Source: Brugia malayi (taxonomy: Eukaryota > Nematoda > Chromadorea > Rhabditida > Onchocercidae). Taken from it: a stretch of DNA of 64,000 bases. Positions 1 through 15,049 of this stretch are shown piece after piece (position 1 is the first letter of the stretch; every line of letters begins with the position of its first letter). The position numbers and the translations under genes were made by a program. The notes beneath the pieces were generated by a model that did not search any database, had not been told where the DNA came from, and was given only the letters and a program-made list of their open reading frames with translations. The stretch lies in NCBI RefSeq assembly GCF_000002995.4, contig NW_025062479.1, positions 17,542,721 to 17,606,720 of the forward strand, written 5' to 3'.

Positions 1-3000
1 AATAAAATTACAGTAATTACTGAATACAGACTTCACATCGTGAGGTATCCATTATCATATATAGGAAAAATAATGTTCAATCCTTCGTAATCGTTATAGT
101 CTGGTCAGTGTATTGGGAGATAAACTAGCCGAAATATATCTTGGTATTATTTAACAACGACACTACTTGAGAGCATAATTTTACGAACTTCACACAAATA
201 AAATTCCACAAAATGTTGGACAGTTCTAGCAGTGCTTTAGTGTTGCACATAGTAAATCAATAAAATGGGGTTATCAATCAAAGCACAAATGATAAGTGCT
301 TGAGATAACCAGATAAATAATTATAACATCCAACCAAACTCTATGGCTTAATGTTGCTGATAATTGATAAAGACCACTAGATCCGTCCTGCACACATAAG
401 GAGAAAGTTTTCCTCCACTATTCTACTCAGTTCAAACCCCTGATCGGTAGGCTTATTATAATATGTTCGAAAAGCTGATGCTCAATGACAACATGCGTGT
501 TTTTGCGGCACAACTTTTGTGAACCTTTAGTTAAGAACAACAGACACTATTATCCAAATATGCTTTTATTTACATGTACGCTTTTTGGATCACTCAAAGT
601 GTCACTCCTCAATAAGGTAAACAGGAACGAATAATACTGAGCAAATAGGAAAGTTAAAGAGATGAATGACCACCTATGTCTGATCGAGATAAATGCGATA
701 TCCAGGAAGTTTTAATAGGGAAACGTAATAGTAAGGCACCTGATCTGTGCTATTTCATTACCAAAGTTTTAAGAGGAAGTCTTCAGCCCTCTAGTCACCC
801 TGCAATGTATCCAACCAAATCAGGGATCAAACCGAGAAAACCACTGGATGCTTACAGATACAAACACTGACACATACGTGCATACACGTACATATATTAC
901 TCCAAAGATCACGCAAAAAGTGTCTACTGAAAGCCATCATATTTCACTCTTATCATGAAGCTCTAAAAAAGCGAGCAGTCTTTCAGACTGACTCCTTCGC
1001 AACCCGTGCAACATCTCACCAGCACATAATTAATTAACCATAACCGCTGGCTTTATCACCATCGAATGATCGCACAACACAGTAATCGGACGTTCCGCAC
1101 TGTGCATACTACCGTTGCATCCATATTTGCGTTGTAGCACCCCTGCACTCTTTACGGGTAAGTAAAGCACGCGGAAGGAGGCGTGCAAGACGATGCACTA
1201 CGCTACTATTTACCTCTAAAATGTTTCATTCACATTTTCCCAAGCTACTTTATTCATTCTCCACAAACTGCATACGCTTTGTCCCCATCTCCACTCGTCT
1301 TATCCGTGCACGTAACCTTCTGACTATATGTGCACCCATTTATTTATATGTACAATTCCCGCTGCACACAATCACATCACGTCGGACCTCAGTTCATTCC
1401 TCTTTGGAAATGTTGCATTGATGCAGCTTTTCCATTTCATTGCTTCAAGGAATGAGTCACCCACTTCTGTCCCTTACTTACCACTAAATTCGTGCAAAAT
1501 GTACGTGCATGAAATTCATTGGAAAATTTATTAGGAAAGTGGCGCACAAATAGCTGTCATGCGCACCAGCAAGAATATTTCCCCTGCCTGCCTGACATGT
1601 CCAGCTGCTAATCAACCAGCAAACTGCATAAGGGGACAACAGAGAGTGTTGGAGAGAGAAACAGAGGGAAAAGAATACAACTGTGGGGACCGTATAGAAA
1701 AATCTCTAAGGATGGCACTACTACGAAAAACTAAAGAAACGGGGACCGTACCATCTGCAAAATTGATGGCTGGCCAAGTGCTTTTGAGACGTGAATGATG
1801 AAGAGTCTGAAGACTCAGAAGTGAGGGAGATGAAGAGGAAGCGTTCGAATTTCGGGGCGAGAGAGCCTTTTGTACTTTTCATGGGAACGGGGAGAGAACA
1901 TTGTGCTCATTATCGGGTCACGTGCTGATACTTTCTTAATGAGTTCAGAGATTAGAGAGAACTGACTTGAGCTTTATGCAGATCCATTCGTATACCTACT
2001 TTCCAGCTTCATATAGGACACAAACTGCTTGGCATATCTGAGCTACTAAGGAAAGACTCCAAGCTAATCCACATTTACCCTCTGTCACCAGCCCAAAAAA
2101 AACTTCGACCACAAATAAGTGTAGTACAAAGAACTACTAGTAACAAGTTAACCTTATTCCATTCTATTTTCGAGATATTTCTTCAAAAACTTTCCGAGGG
2201 AGTAATTTACATACATTCCTTACGCAAGTCATTGGTCGTCCTAACATCGTAATAATTCTTAATAATGACTTTCCAGGCTAGATCATTACTAAACCTGTTT
2301 GCTAAAGTGACCAGTCTGGCTAATAAACATAAAGATTTAATATCTGATGCTCGTAGAGTAGGCGCTAATTATAATCGAGAAGCATAACCAGAAAATGACG
2401 TACTTTAAACAGACACACATGTTCTATCCAACCGGCATACTATAAGTAAATCTGACGTGAGAAATACGTCAAACAACAACAATAATTAAGGATGCGCAAT
2501 CCTGAATGACACATACGTCCGCACTGCCATTCACTCACCTAATCAATATATTTCCCTGCACATTATGTTTTTGGGCAGGGACCGTCTCATAAATTCAAAC
2601 AATGCACTACCTATTTGAAATGAACCAACCATCCCACTGTGTATGCCGACATCTGTGAATCTATGAGGTGCACGTGTGTGTGTGTGTGTGTCTGCACGTA
2701 AGTGTACGTGTGTGCACGCACGTGTCTCTGCCTGCTGGTTTTTTATACTCGCATATTGAAGTTAGTCATCTCCAGCATATAATCGATCGATCCTGTCAAA
2801 CATCCCTTCATCCCGTATCCCCTGTCTGTCTGCTTCTCTGCTTCTTCCCATAAAGAGTACTCGGATATTGGTGTGTGTGTGTGTTTCTATCTTCCCGTGC
2901 TCTGCCTGCCAGTTCTTTATGCTCTATCCTGTAGTTATTTTTAACATCTGAAATACCTAAAAGTTTTATCTTCGGGCCAAAGGGACTAGAGGAGTTTGGA

Positions 3001-6000
3001 GGATAAATCCGACGGTCACTGAGGTCTTAATCTAAGTTAATTTTCCTCTCTACACAAGTGAATTCTTGAAATTGGGGAGGAAATCTGAGATAAAAATAAA
3101 AGTGCAACGGAAAAGAACTCGTTTAGTGTAAGTGAACGACGATGTAAGAGAGGCATAGTTTGTATTGTAAATTCACTATGCCTTCTCAGAATGGTCAACA
3201 GTAAAGTGGTTCCTACAAATGTTTCAGGAGATGACGGTCAGTTTATGAAGATCTCAACAAATCTCATCTGGTTGTCAGCATTCCTAACTGATTATACAGG
3301 TGTGTGGGAGGGGAGCTTCTGTGTAAATTATATATTCGTCAAAGTTCTAGTAATAAGGTATAATTATCGATTTTTGAAGTACAAAGAAAATGACAGACGC
3401 AATGCCATGCGCGACTGGCGTATATCACGTTGATTTAGAGGATGCTGGTCAGAGTATTCTCACAATAGCATTCCGAACACCAAATAAACGCGACGTGTTC
3501 TCGTGTTTCCTTATCAGTATGTTGTTGAAATATCTCGGATGATACCTTCCGGTGACCACTAGATGCCCATTTTTCCCTCTGAACTGGCCGTTTTCAATTG
3601 GAGTCTTTTGTTATTAATACTTCATAGTACTCCACAAATAAAGCGGTTATTCTGAGCTTACTGCAGAATAGGTCCTTCTTAGTGCTTATCCGGCAATGCC
3701 TTTCACTTCATATTTTAAAAGTATCTCTGATTCTGGTCGACAATCCTCTATGTGGTTCCCTTGTTTCTTCCTACCTTTAAATGCTTAACAGGGAAGGTGT
3801 ATGTGGATGAGAACCCTTCGGATCGATTAGAACTATGCGGGAATCGAGGAGAGAGTTTAAACCATTTCCCGTTTTTTTCTACGTATCTCTTCTTAACAAC
3901 ACCTAAATTTCTGGTAGTTGTAGAGCGAAATATTATTGAGCAAAACTTTCGAAGAATATTATGACGGGAGTAACAACTGTCCTAGGTTGTAATATTTACA
4001 TTTGGTTAGTTTAATTAATGAAAGTGGAAATCCAGCAGGGCAGTACTCCGTATATTGGATAAGTGTACATTTGGAGTGGGATAAGAAAGGAGAAATGTAC
4101 AGGTGCGTTTGTTGTAGTAGTAGCATTATTGAAACAAATTTGAATTTTTGTGTCATTATTTTTTGTTGGGGAAGCTGCACTTTACTACTTTCTATATCTT
4201 CCCGGTCTAGCCTTAATCTTCTCTTCAGTCTTGCTCAGACGTGTTCTGTCACAATCGTTAAGCACCCTATCAAAACAGTACCTGGGGGTAGGTACATAGC
4301 CCGCCAGCTGCTCTCCAACGTCACTTGTTTGTATGCTTGCTGCTTTCACATAACCTCGCATCGCTCTCAGGCGAACAGGGCGTATGCTCCAAATTCCAGT
4401 CTACGATTTCCGGTCACATGTGCTATTTGCTATAGCCATACTGATTTGAGGGACCGTATCATTTGTTGAAATGTTTTCATTCGGTAATTTTCACGTTTTG
4501 ACATAACGGTTACCCGATGTATGGAATCGATGATTTATTTTTCATTTTCCATGTGATCCCAAGGTCCTCACATTTGGTGGCACTTTGTTATAGTAAATAT
4601 TTGTCAGTGCAGTGTTTCCAGATTTTTTCTTGCTGTGAATTTCGATGATACGGGAAAAATCTGGTTTCGTTTCTTTTTTCTGAAAATCATATTTAGTGGA
4701 CAGGAAATTGTGGAATCTCATTCCTGTCAGTCAGTCATCTGTAAGCATTCCTGTGGATTATCTAGAAAATTTTCATGAGATTGCCATGTCATTTTACACT
4801 TGCTGCTCGAAATTCATTGCCATATCGATAAGATTTCCTTTTGTGGCATTGCAAGAAGAAGAATGCTTTATCTCGCAGAAGATCGGTAAGCAGAAGTGGT
4901 TTCGTGCTCTGTAGTGATGTAATGGAAGTAGGCGGAAATCCTTCCTTGCCTTGTTATTGAGCATTCTCAATGGAACGGCAATGACGATGACAGCAGCGAT
5001 CTGAATTGTAAAACATTCCTGCAAATTATGTACACACGGGAAGAGAGTAAGAATGGAACGGACGAAGATGTGGTGTAATAAAGGGGCAACGACCCTTCTT
5101 TCACCTCAACTCATTCAAATCTTTTTTTGTTGGAAAATTGAGGGACCACCACGCATAACCTTAACTTTATTCCCCATTTGCATAGCTTTGTTGTCGAAAT
5201 ATTATCCTTCCTCAAACTTTTGTGATACAAAACTCTTGAGGTTTCAGAAATTTTTTTGGAAAAACATAAAACATCTGAAGATAAATTTGATGCTATTTTA
5301 TCGATCTTCCATTATTTTGGATCCAAGTTTCGAACAACACTCTATGTATTTGGTATATACTTTTCTTTTACGCTTAGTACGCAACCTTTCTGCTCAATTA
5401 ATAGACATTGTCTGGACATCTACTCATTCAAGAAGTAATTCAAGGAATATTTTCTTTTTTATGTTTTCTTCGTGTTATTCAGGTTGCTAGTATTTCAGAC
5501 TCAACATCTCAGACTACTTCCATTTGAATAAGTTCTGTTTGTTAGATACCACATCCGCTTTTAACAGATTCAAGAAGATTATATGTTTGCAAAATCCGTC
5601 TATACGGACTTCATAACTGTTGATAATGGTATCTAATGCTAGGTATTTCTTACGTTTATATTAAAATGCAAATAAAGGCGTACCCGACCGAGGAATGGAA
5701 ATGATGATGCAGGTTATGAAAATTAGTCCATCTGTAGTAGGTGGTATAGAGGGATAAAGATTTGGTGCCGAAAAGTGGTGATGGATCTAGGATTAAGAAT
5801 ATCAGTGTCCCCTGTGACATCTTTCCCATAATTAACATTCACTGTCACAATACTGCAAGAAGCATACGGTAGTAAATGGGTTTTCATTAGTTTCCAGTTC
5901 ACATTCATTGTAAATTCACAATGACAGTAACAGCAGTGTTCTAATGAACGAACGTTTTAAGGGTTAAACAAAGATGAAAATCAAACGGAACGTTGCGGAA

Positions 6001-9000
6001 TGTGTCTTCGTCTTCGACGGATCAGTTTTGCTTTTTCAGGTGTTTTGCTTATTTTTTCCAACCCAGTAAGCAATTCGTGAGCTATGTGATCCAGAAATTG
6101 ACCAAATACCCATCCTTCTTTTCCTGGCCCGCCCTAAAAGTGATTTTGTCTTGATGCCAAAGGATTAAATTTGTTCATTATTAATATTATTAAAGCATGA
6201 TACATAAGAATTAATGTCGAACACCACCTTCAAAATCGACAGCAAATTTTAAGTGAGCTTTAAATGCGAAGTACACTTAGGTGGAATGTTTTATTCCCGA
6301 AATAATCGTGTTCATTTCATTCCCTTGCTTAGTATAAGTTAGTGTTTCATTATTACCATACAATTTACTATTGAGAAGCAGTGCGCCGGCATTGCATGTT
6401 TCAAAAGTTCCATTTCGTTCACTTAATAACAATTGATAAGGTTAGGCTAGATAATTTCTCCTAATCTTTTCATCTACTGAAAGATTTCTTACTTTTCATT
6501 CAGTATTCTAATATGACTATGTAAGATTTTCAGATGATACTGCAAAAATTTCTTTAGCGACATAACTGCAAAGTACGGAAGTTAGGTTATGTGCTTCGAT
6601 GAAGTGCAAAAAAAAAGAAATTAGCACACTTATTCAGAATTTGGCATATTCATTACAACTTCAGCAAAATCTCGTCAGGTTTCTCATTTAATTTTGGTAG
6701 CTTTGCAGAAAATGTAAAAAAAATAAATTAAAGTATAAGAGCTGAATAAATCTAACAGAAAAATACGTCCAGAGATGCCACCATATCCTCCGATATCAAT
6801 TCCTTGGCGAATGATTATCTCTTTCCGACCATCAGATCTATATTCAGAGTCACATTACCGAAGCGAATCGGGATTTTCATGCTGAGTACAAAATTATTTT
6901 TTTATTTATTATTATTATTTTCGTTGGTGATGAATTTTAGAGACTGAAGAGAAATGAAAACCTGTTTGGAGGGCTCCAAGCATTTTTGGAGCACCAATCG
7001 CTCACATGTGTCTTATCATTCATTAAATCACGCAAAAAGGAAAAACAAAGTTTGATGTTCAACTGTTTTATAAAAAAGGAAAGCAAAGATTTACTTGAAA
7101 AAGCTATTGTAAAACACTTGATGAGGAGAAGCGATTTGCATAACATCTGGCTTAAAACGCTAATATGCTAGCTGAAGTGAAATAAGTTCACGTTGTCGCA
7201 CATTTAATTTCGGTATACCACTACGTTATTCAATCCCCCAAGTTACCTAATCAATTTAAAGAGGTTAGTACATCACGCTACTCCAGACTCGTACTTTTTA
7301 CTCAAAACTTGCCATAATTTAACGAGAAATTTTACCATATTAAGCAAAGCGAAATTTTGCCATATACATTTGTTGACCAAAGGTATCCTATATAATTAAA
7401 ACTTCCAGTTTCTGAAAAATTCGAACCCTATCATTTACATATGATATTCAAATGTAGCATCTTAGATTTCGAAAATAAGTAAAAATAAGTATAGAAAAGA
7501 ATGTAAATGCAACTTTTCCTTTACGGGATAGGGATGACTATACGATCTCATTATATATATTCATTGTTGATATCCACTAAACATCGTCGGGAATAATGTT
7601 TTGGGATTGCCTACATTTTCAAAGGTGACGTTAAATTATGGTCGTGACGAAGTATTGTGAGTGTTGTCACTATTAACTCTTAAAGTCACACATAACTTTA
7701 TCATACTTATAGTTTTGAAAATAATATTGTAACAAATAAGATGATTCATCAGAAATTATATTGAACGAAGATTTCACATCCCACACTACTCACAATGCAG
7801 ATCAGAGACATATACAATGTATCTCATTAGTGACCATTTTATTACCTTATTTATGCATCGACGACGCATAGGTTACTGAAGGAGGACGTGGCTAAAAGAA
7901 CCTCCTGAAGATCTCTGCCACCATATCTGATCGTTAAGAATTGCATAGTTTTGATGAAATAAATGACCATTCTCAAGTTTTTTCTTTTTTTTGAATCTTT
8001 CCATGATATGACATAAGTTCAGTTAAAAGTGCAGAATGAAAAATCGATCTGTTTGAGATTCTAAAGCCATTTTAACCTTTTACTGAAATAAGAATAGCCA
8101 CATAATTTCTGGCATTCAGTTTCAAAGTTAACAAATTAATGGCCTCAAAGCAAACATTAAAAATCTTCAATCGTACAAACCGAATGTTTCTGTCGAACTG
8201 GTGTTCTTACAAACATGGTGTTCTTCCGAAACAAGAAATCCTGTATCTTTCAGACCTTCCGTTTGCAAATCGTTGATTTTAAGGCAAAGTGATAAGGAAA
8301 TTCTGTATAGAAATTTTAATTCATAAAACTTAATAGGATAGGAATGCACCTGCTGAAGATATTAAATATTGCATCTATAAATTCCATATAAATAGAATTG
8401 GGACATAATAATTCAACTTTATTCTTTGAAGTGCTGCATAGTCTTCCACATAGTTACTATTTCACGCTTTTCAATTAATATGCGGAAACTGTAATTCAAG
8501 TAGGGCACACATTATGCAAAACAGGACACACAATAATAAATTTGATAAGGCAAGCAAGAATTACAAAACAGAAATGATAATTCAGAAGATACAGTACAGC
8601 TAACACGCCATTTTTCAAAAAATATTCGGAGAAAGTAGTGGACAGCCTTCGAAATGGAAATCACAAGGCCAATAATGATGAAAATGAAGCTTGAAAATCA
8701 AAATGAGCTCATGACTATACATCCAGCTAAGTAAGGGTCAAAAGAGCCAGCACTCGAGACAACGATCATAAATGAATAACTGGGAAAAATAGAACTTGAA
8801 TAAAAGCAGTGATACAAAATGATATGAATTATTCATTCCTTCATACGATTATAACGTACAGAATAAACAAGCCTAATCCTATGTTTTCGAGCAAATTAAA
8901 AATAAATTTATATTCATCAATTTCAAGATCAAATTTTTAAGATCAAACGAGCTATTTCCTGTTTTAAAACATTGTTTTTTCTTTTTGAGCGTATTACCTC

Positions 9001-9168
9001 GTTTCAGTACTTGCAAATAAATAAAGGAAGTAAGGTAGTTTATTGTTTAATAAATTCTTTAATGCTGTAAAATATATATTTTTTTTAAATGGGAATCGTA
9101 GGGAGTCAAAGAGAAATTTCTGTTTTTTGTTGAGAGTCATCAAACTTTATTTCATCGAAAATGTGATT
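1..9168. other. Gene-poor region, no supported gene
   Basis: I find no exon chain with good splice sites and no recognisable protein here. The first ~5 kb is visibly less AT-rich than the rest of the window and contains GT-rich microsatellite patches (about 2,675-2,692 and 2,870-2,884). Open frames up to ~155 codons (about 4,002-4,469 and 5,053-5,490, plus strand) lack family resemblance and splice context. Possible degraded coding fragments lie near 6,770-6,880 (minus) and 6,980-7,170 (plus), too weak to call. A short TAT/ATT repeat lies near 6,900-6,922. Confidence 0.6.
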
Positions 9169-12100
9169 TTAATCATAATCCGCGGCTCCATTTTGCAAAA
9201 ATTTGACCAATTCATTGGGAAGCATTTGGCGATAGCGTAATCCGTCATTATCATTATCAATAATACTAATGTCACCATTAATCTCAGAATTACGGCAAAA
9301 AATTCCAACTAAACCACAAGGATGAAGTAGAATGGATTGTCCAGCGAGCTCTTTCAGTGTGGAAGGTTTGAATGTTGTAAGACTAAATAATGTTGGACAG
9401 GACGGCGAAGCTAGTTCAATTAATTTTGAACAGATTTTGAGTTGTAACTGGCAAACCTAAAATAGATTAATAGTAATATAACTACTAATCATTTGTCAAA
9501 TTCCAATTCTTGTAACATAAACACGACTAAAAGCCATTAAAATATCAAGCTTCGCGATTGTAGTGAAAAAGGCAACAAACTCCTAGCATAGCAGCTTTGT
9601 AAGCTGGCATCCTACGGTCTTCAGCGATTTTCGTTACTTGTTTATTGGTACCAGTGAAATTTTCATTATTTGGATACATTCCATTCAGCGCATAACTTGA
9701 CAGTGATACTTCATCGTTTTGCTTAATACTGTAAATTAAACTGCAACAGTCTCGAATTGAAATGAATTTGTAATACATTTTAAATAAGTTTCGGAAAAAA
9801 GTATACTTCTCAGTAACTTGTAAAAAGCTTTCAAATATGTAATAAAATTATATTAGCTGGCGCAAGTAGTAAGAGAAAAGAGTTCCTTTAGAAGCTTTTC
9901 TGATATTTTTCCATGGTATGATACCTGTTTATCTGTCTGACCAATGCAAATTTTTCAGTAAGTTTTTATAACATTACTAAGTAATTAACAAACTTAAAAT
10001 GATTCGAACTACATTACGACAGCAATCTTTTTAAGGGATCGCAACAAGATGGATTATATAAAAACAGCAATTCTTAACTTCTGGGCATGCCGATGACCAC
10101 TTCGTGATGCAATATTATATTGAACAATTTTTTAAGCAGCAAAACATATCTGAAATATAATAATTCATTATAAAAGTCATTAGCAATTCACAGCAATCTA
10201 AATGAAAACTTCTGAAACGCAAGCAGAAAAAAAAATACAAAAAACAAAAAAAAGTGAAAGAAAAAAATGGAGAAAAAGTTTTGGTTAACAGAGACAAATA
10301 AAAATACACGAAAAAATGCAGAAAAATCGAAGTTTTAGCATGTAAAAATCCTTTTGAAAATACTAATTTCTGCAAATATTACTTCTGCAAAGTATTATTG
10401 TTCTGATTACTGTTACAACTTTTCACTTTTCATATACTCCGTTCCAGTTCAGTATGTCATCGATAAAAGAGTAACTGAAAGTCTTCGTCCGGCGGAAACA
10501 CCGCGATCAGTAGTCCGCCATATAGCTTTTTTGTTGCAGAAATTTCAGTCAAATGTGGTTAACAGTTTGTAAGGAACAAACTGCGACATTTTCGGCCGAT
10601 TTAATGTTCAACGTTATTCCGAAATACACATAAATGGGTAACCAACCATTGCCATTGTTTAACGGAGTGATAGGATGATAGGTTCAGGAAGTTAGGAGGC
10701 ATAAACCAGATAAATCCACAATTTCTTTCTTTTTCTTCCCTTTTTTTTTTGCAAAGACGTGATTTGTAAAGGCATTTGCCTGCGGATTTATAATTTAATG
10801 AAATAATAAAATCCCAAGCTGCAACTCTTGTAGAAGAGAATGTTTAGGAGATATAATCAGAATGCCAATTCTCGGATAGCAGTAGCTACCAAGCACATCT
10901 TTCCAAGAATATCTACCTCTACGTTCTTGAATTGCCAGGAATCAGATCGAGCTTAGCCCGAACAGATTAGATTTCTTTAGTTTCTAATATTTGCATAATG
11001 CTCTCAATTCTTAAGTAGCTTTTGAAATGCATAAACATTCATTCTAGCAAGAGATTTTAATTAGAATCTCTGGAATGATGAAGTTTGTGGTAAAAAGGAA
11101 ATATTTGTAAGGACTCAATTCATCGATGTTGAAAAAAAGGACTTGGAATAGTTGAGAACAAATTTATAAATGCATGCGAAAGCAATTACGGAATGAGAAA
11201 TGCTTATTAACAAAATGGAAATGATGAATTTTTTAAAGAAGGATGAACGATGAACTCGAGTAAATCAACCTTTAGTTAACATTCCCTTAGTCTTTACTCT
11301 CCACATTTTCCATTAATACCAACCTATGATGGTTCTTACAAATAATATCAGTTAAATTCTCACTGATTATTCTCTTTTCTTAATTTCGCAGTTTTACTAT
11401 TCATTATTCATTGTGTTTTTTTTTCTTTTTCATTTAGACTATTTTATAAGAAGCAAATATATTGTGCAAATTGCGTTTCAACTGAATTTAAAAAGAAACT
11501 TAAAAAGATTTTCTATTTTACGAAAGTCTGACAAAAGAAAATTTTTCGAGAATCAATTAAAAAAAAAAAAATTAATATAAAAATAGAAAGAAACAGTTAA
11601 TCTTCATTTCCAGGCTTGAAGTATCTATGAAGTATGCGATATTTCTTTCAATGATGTCAGGTGGAGCATGCAGAATGCAACTGCATGCTTGCTCAGAAGA
11701 AGGGTTACATAATGATTAAACCATCAATGATGTAATGTTAGTTTTGTTCAAGATTGATTGAAGTAAAACAGTTTGACAATAGGCGCAATTACTTTTGATG
11801 AGCTCAGTAAGATACACCTAACTGTACATAAACAAATAACAACGGATATGAGGGAAATGAATAATGAGAGAAAGAAGAGCTGACAGGTTGTTAAGCATAG
11901 TGCAATTGAGCTTATTGAATAATATTTCTGCCGATACTTAGCAGCTACTTTCTTATGATTCGATACACTAATTGGCACATTTGCATGTTTATGGAATTGA
12001 AGAAAGTAAGTGCTATTAAACCATTCTATATAGGAATAAAAAAGAAAGATGAAAAAAACTGAAATAAAAGGAGAGAAATGACCTCATCGCTTACTTCCAT

Positions 12101-15018
12101 TTGCCTTACGACACTCTTACATTCCAAGAATATAGAAAGGTGACATTTATTGGATTTCTCCATAATTTTAATTAAGCATGTGATATGGGACTATGCATGG
12201 GGGACCTCAACTGATTTTTCAAATAAGAAGTATAAGCCGTACACATTTTGGATTTACTATCTGCACCTTTCATTTGTGGAAATGAACTTTAGGAATTATG
12301 CGGAATTAATCTCACAAAACGAGAAATAGTATTATACTGCAGGCTCAGAAAGATGTGTATTTATTTCATCGAATTCGGGACATAATAACTTATCAATTTA
12401 ATGAATTTATTAAAATAAGCTGGATTTACTTCATGTTTAATGAATTTGTTTTTATTGTTCTGAAAAAGAGTTTTCTCTCCTTTTTTTTTGTTTTACTAAG
12501 TCAAAACATGAGGTAATAAAACAAAAAAAAAGTGATTGAAAAAATTGATTTTAATTACTGATCTATGATTCATGTTGCACATTCTTTTTAGTTTACAGTA
12601 AATGGCATAAGTGATAGTGACACTCTAAAAGAACGCTAAAGTAGGAACTGTTGAGGTCGTTTCATTTACAGATCTCCGACTTCAACGATGAAATCTTATC
12701 AAATAGAGAAATACATGGCTAAAAGAGAACATTTTAGTATTTTCTTTGTATTAGTGCACTTGCTCTATAAGGTGAAAATTTGATTGAACAATGCCTTCAT
12801 ATCAGTGATAAAATAAACGAAAAAGAAACGATGACAAAATAATAAGTTTTGTTAGAAGAAGCTGTGTCGTGCAGTTGTGAATTACAGATTGAACTTCACA
12901 TGAACTAATATCCAAAAAATACATCTTTAAGATGTTATTTCTTCTCTGTTATTAAGCAAATACTTATTGAAGACAAATAAGCTTGCTAATCATTTATAGA
13001 AATTAATGAAGCACAATTCCTTTCATGCATTCAAAAGTGAAAAAACTTTTGTTTGGAATCACTGCAATTATAATTGTTTAATGGAATAAAACGATCTATT
13101 GAATGAGCCATAGTCATCTAACATTTTCAAAAAAAAATAATAATAATCCGATAAGGCTATATTTTATCAACTGGAAAAAAGGGAAAAAATATCATCTTAG
13201 TAGCCTTTTATAAAAAAAAGCGAATATTGGAAAACTGCACCTAACAATAACAGCTCAAACAGCACTGTTGGAAAGAATGAATGATCGATGATTAAGCGGA
13301 ATAGGACGTTGTGCTTCAAATATCCCTAACCAAAGGTATGTAATTGATCTTTCCAATAAATCTCATTTTTCAAATAGTTCAAAACTTACAAGTGCATTTG
13401 TCTTGCCGTGAGACATACATCAAGCAGTTTAAATTAAATAAAACGATGTAGCGTATTGAATTTAAATGTGTGAAAAATCGTACTCGATAGTTATCTTTTG
13501 TTCTTATATCTATGTGGACTGTATTAAGGACAGTAAATTAAATATCAGTATTAACTCAGTTACTAGTAATCAAGTTCTATGTAAAGCTGTGATAACGTTA
13601 TCAATACCATATTATTAATATGAACCTTTTCTCCCAAAGGTCTTAGGCAATGGATACCTACTATAAAAAGTGTTGTGAAGTATCCTGTTGTAGGCGCAAA
13701 TATCAAGAAAGCGCTAATGAATAAGCAGAGAAAGTTTATAATAATCAAATAAGGGTACTGTAGTGATGCTGACGCATTCTTGAATATAGGAAATGATGGT
13801 TAAAAGCTTTTTCAGTTTAGCAATACCCTTCATCAGCTTTTTCTGTAAAAATGGATCATGAAGAAAGAACTTTAGATTTAAGTTTGGTGTCACCAATTTA
13901 AATATACTCCACCTAATTTATAAAATTTCCCGAATCAATCCAAAGATAATTATCTTTAATGTAATTTGTCTCGACAAAAAGTGCTCACCGAATTTTGTAT
14001 GTAATTATTCAGCATTTTCATCATTATACAATTAACAATGAAATGTCTGAAGCGTTAAAATTACACAAATTATAATCATCCACTTCTTTTTTTTTGAACA
14101 ACTTATTTCAAGAAATCCTTACAACCTCTTAGAATATTGAAATGAACAAACGAAATGAAATGGAAGACCCACGCTATTTCAACTGATGACAGTCTTTCTT
14201 AGAAAGCTTCAGACATATCTGTTACAAAAACATGGAATAGATGTAGCAAACATTCATGGTAAGAAGAAATATAATTTGGTATGAGACCAACGGATTGAAT
14301 CACTTCTACTCGATTTCAATTCAAGAATTGTGGTGCATCAGTACAATAGCTCCTGCCACTCTGCACGCCACTTATTCCTTCATTCACTTATTCCTTCATT
14401 AGGTACAACTTCAAACTCTTTTCATTAGCAACAGACACCGCCATAAATATCTCTCTCTCTCTCTCACAAATACAATTGCTTTATCCGTTGTGAAATATCC
14501 ATAGAGACAATTTTTTATGAGATAAAACAATCAATAGTGTTATCCCTACAAATTACACCAAAATCCACATACTTTTGGAGGCACTCCTAGCATAAATATG
14601 TTATACTTGCGCCAAAAACATGCAGTCGTAGAAGTATGTGGGTGAAATTTATCTGTTTCATCTTACCCAACGAAAATGGGTGACAAGAAAGGATGGAGAA
14701 CATTTTGTCGACTCTGGAAGATGTAATGGTCTGAAGCACGCGCTAATTCGCTTAATCCGATGGAAATAAATCATGCAAAGTAACTGAGATTCCACACAAA
14801 AATAGATATTCACATACATATCACCGTCCAGTGAAATTCCAAGATACTAATTCTTGAAGAACGGAAAAAAGAAGCAACGATGAGACCGGAAAAGAACAGT
14901 GTAAATAGTGCTTGTTTAGCGGACTAATAACCAAACACAAAGCCAGTGATACATCTAACCACCCCTCCACTGAAGTCAGTCACTAATTAAGCTCAGATTG
15001 ATGTTCTAACAGTCCTCC

Positions 15019-15049
<31 letters not shown>

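Noticed and set aside
1155..1180. Resemblance to miR-124 (AAAGCACGCGG)
   Set aside because: The seed differs from AAGGCAC and no long stem arm is visible nearby.
4002..4469. 155-codon open frame on plus
   Set aside because: It has no ATG start, no family resemblance and no splice or poly-A context; a low stop density is expected in this less AT-rich stretch.
5053..5490. 145-codon open frame on plus
   Set aside because: Composition is that of random AT-rich DNA (Phe/Leu/Ile/Ser runs) with no recognisable motif.
6770..6880. Coding-like fragment on minus starting MKIPIRFGNVTLNIDL
   Set aside because: The frame is broken by a stop after ~21 codons, a second open piece is in another frame, and no splice sites link them.
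6986..7171. Open frame on plus ending HLMRRSDLHNIWLKTLIC
   Set aside because: A single frame without splice signals or family match; possibly a remnant, but unsupported.
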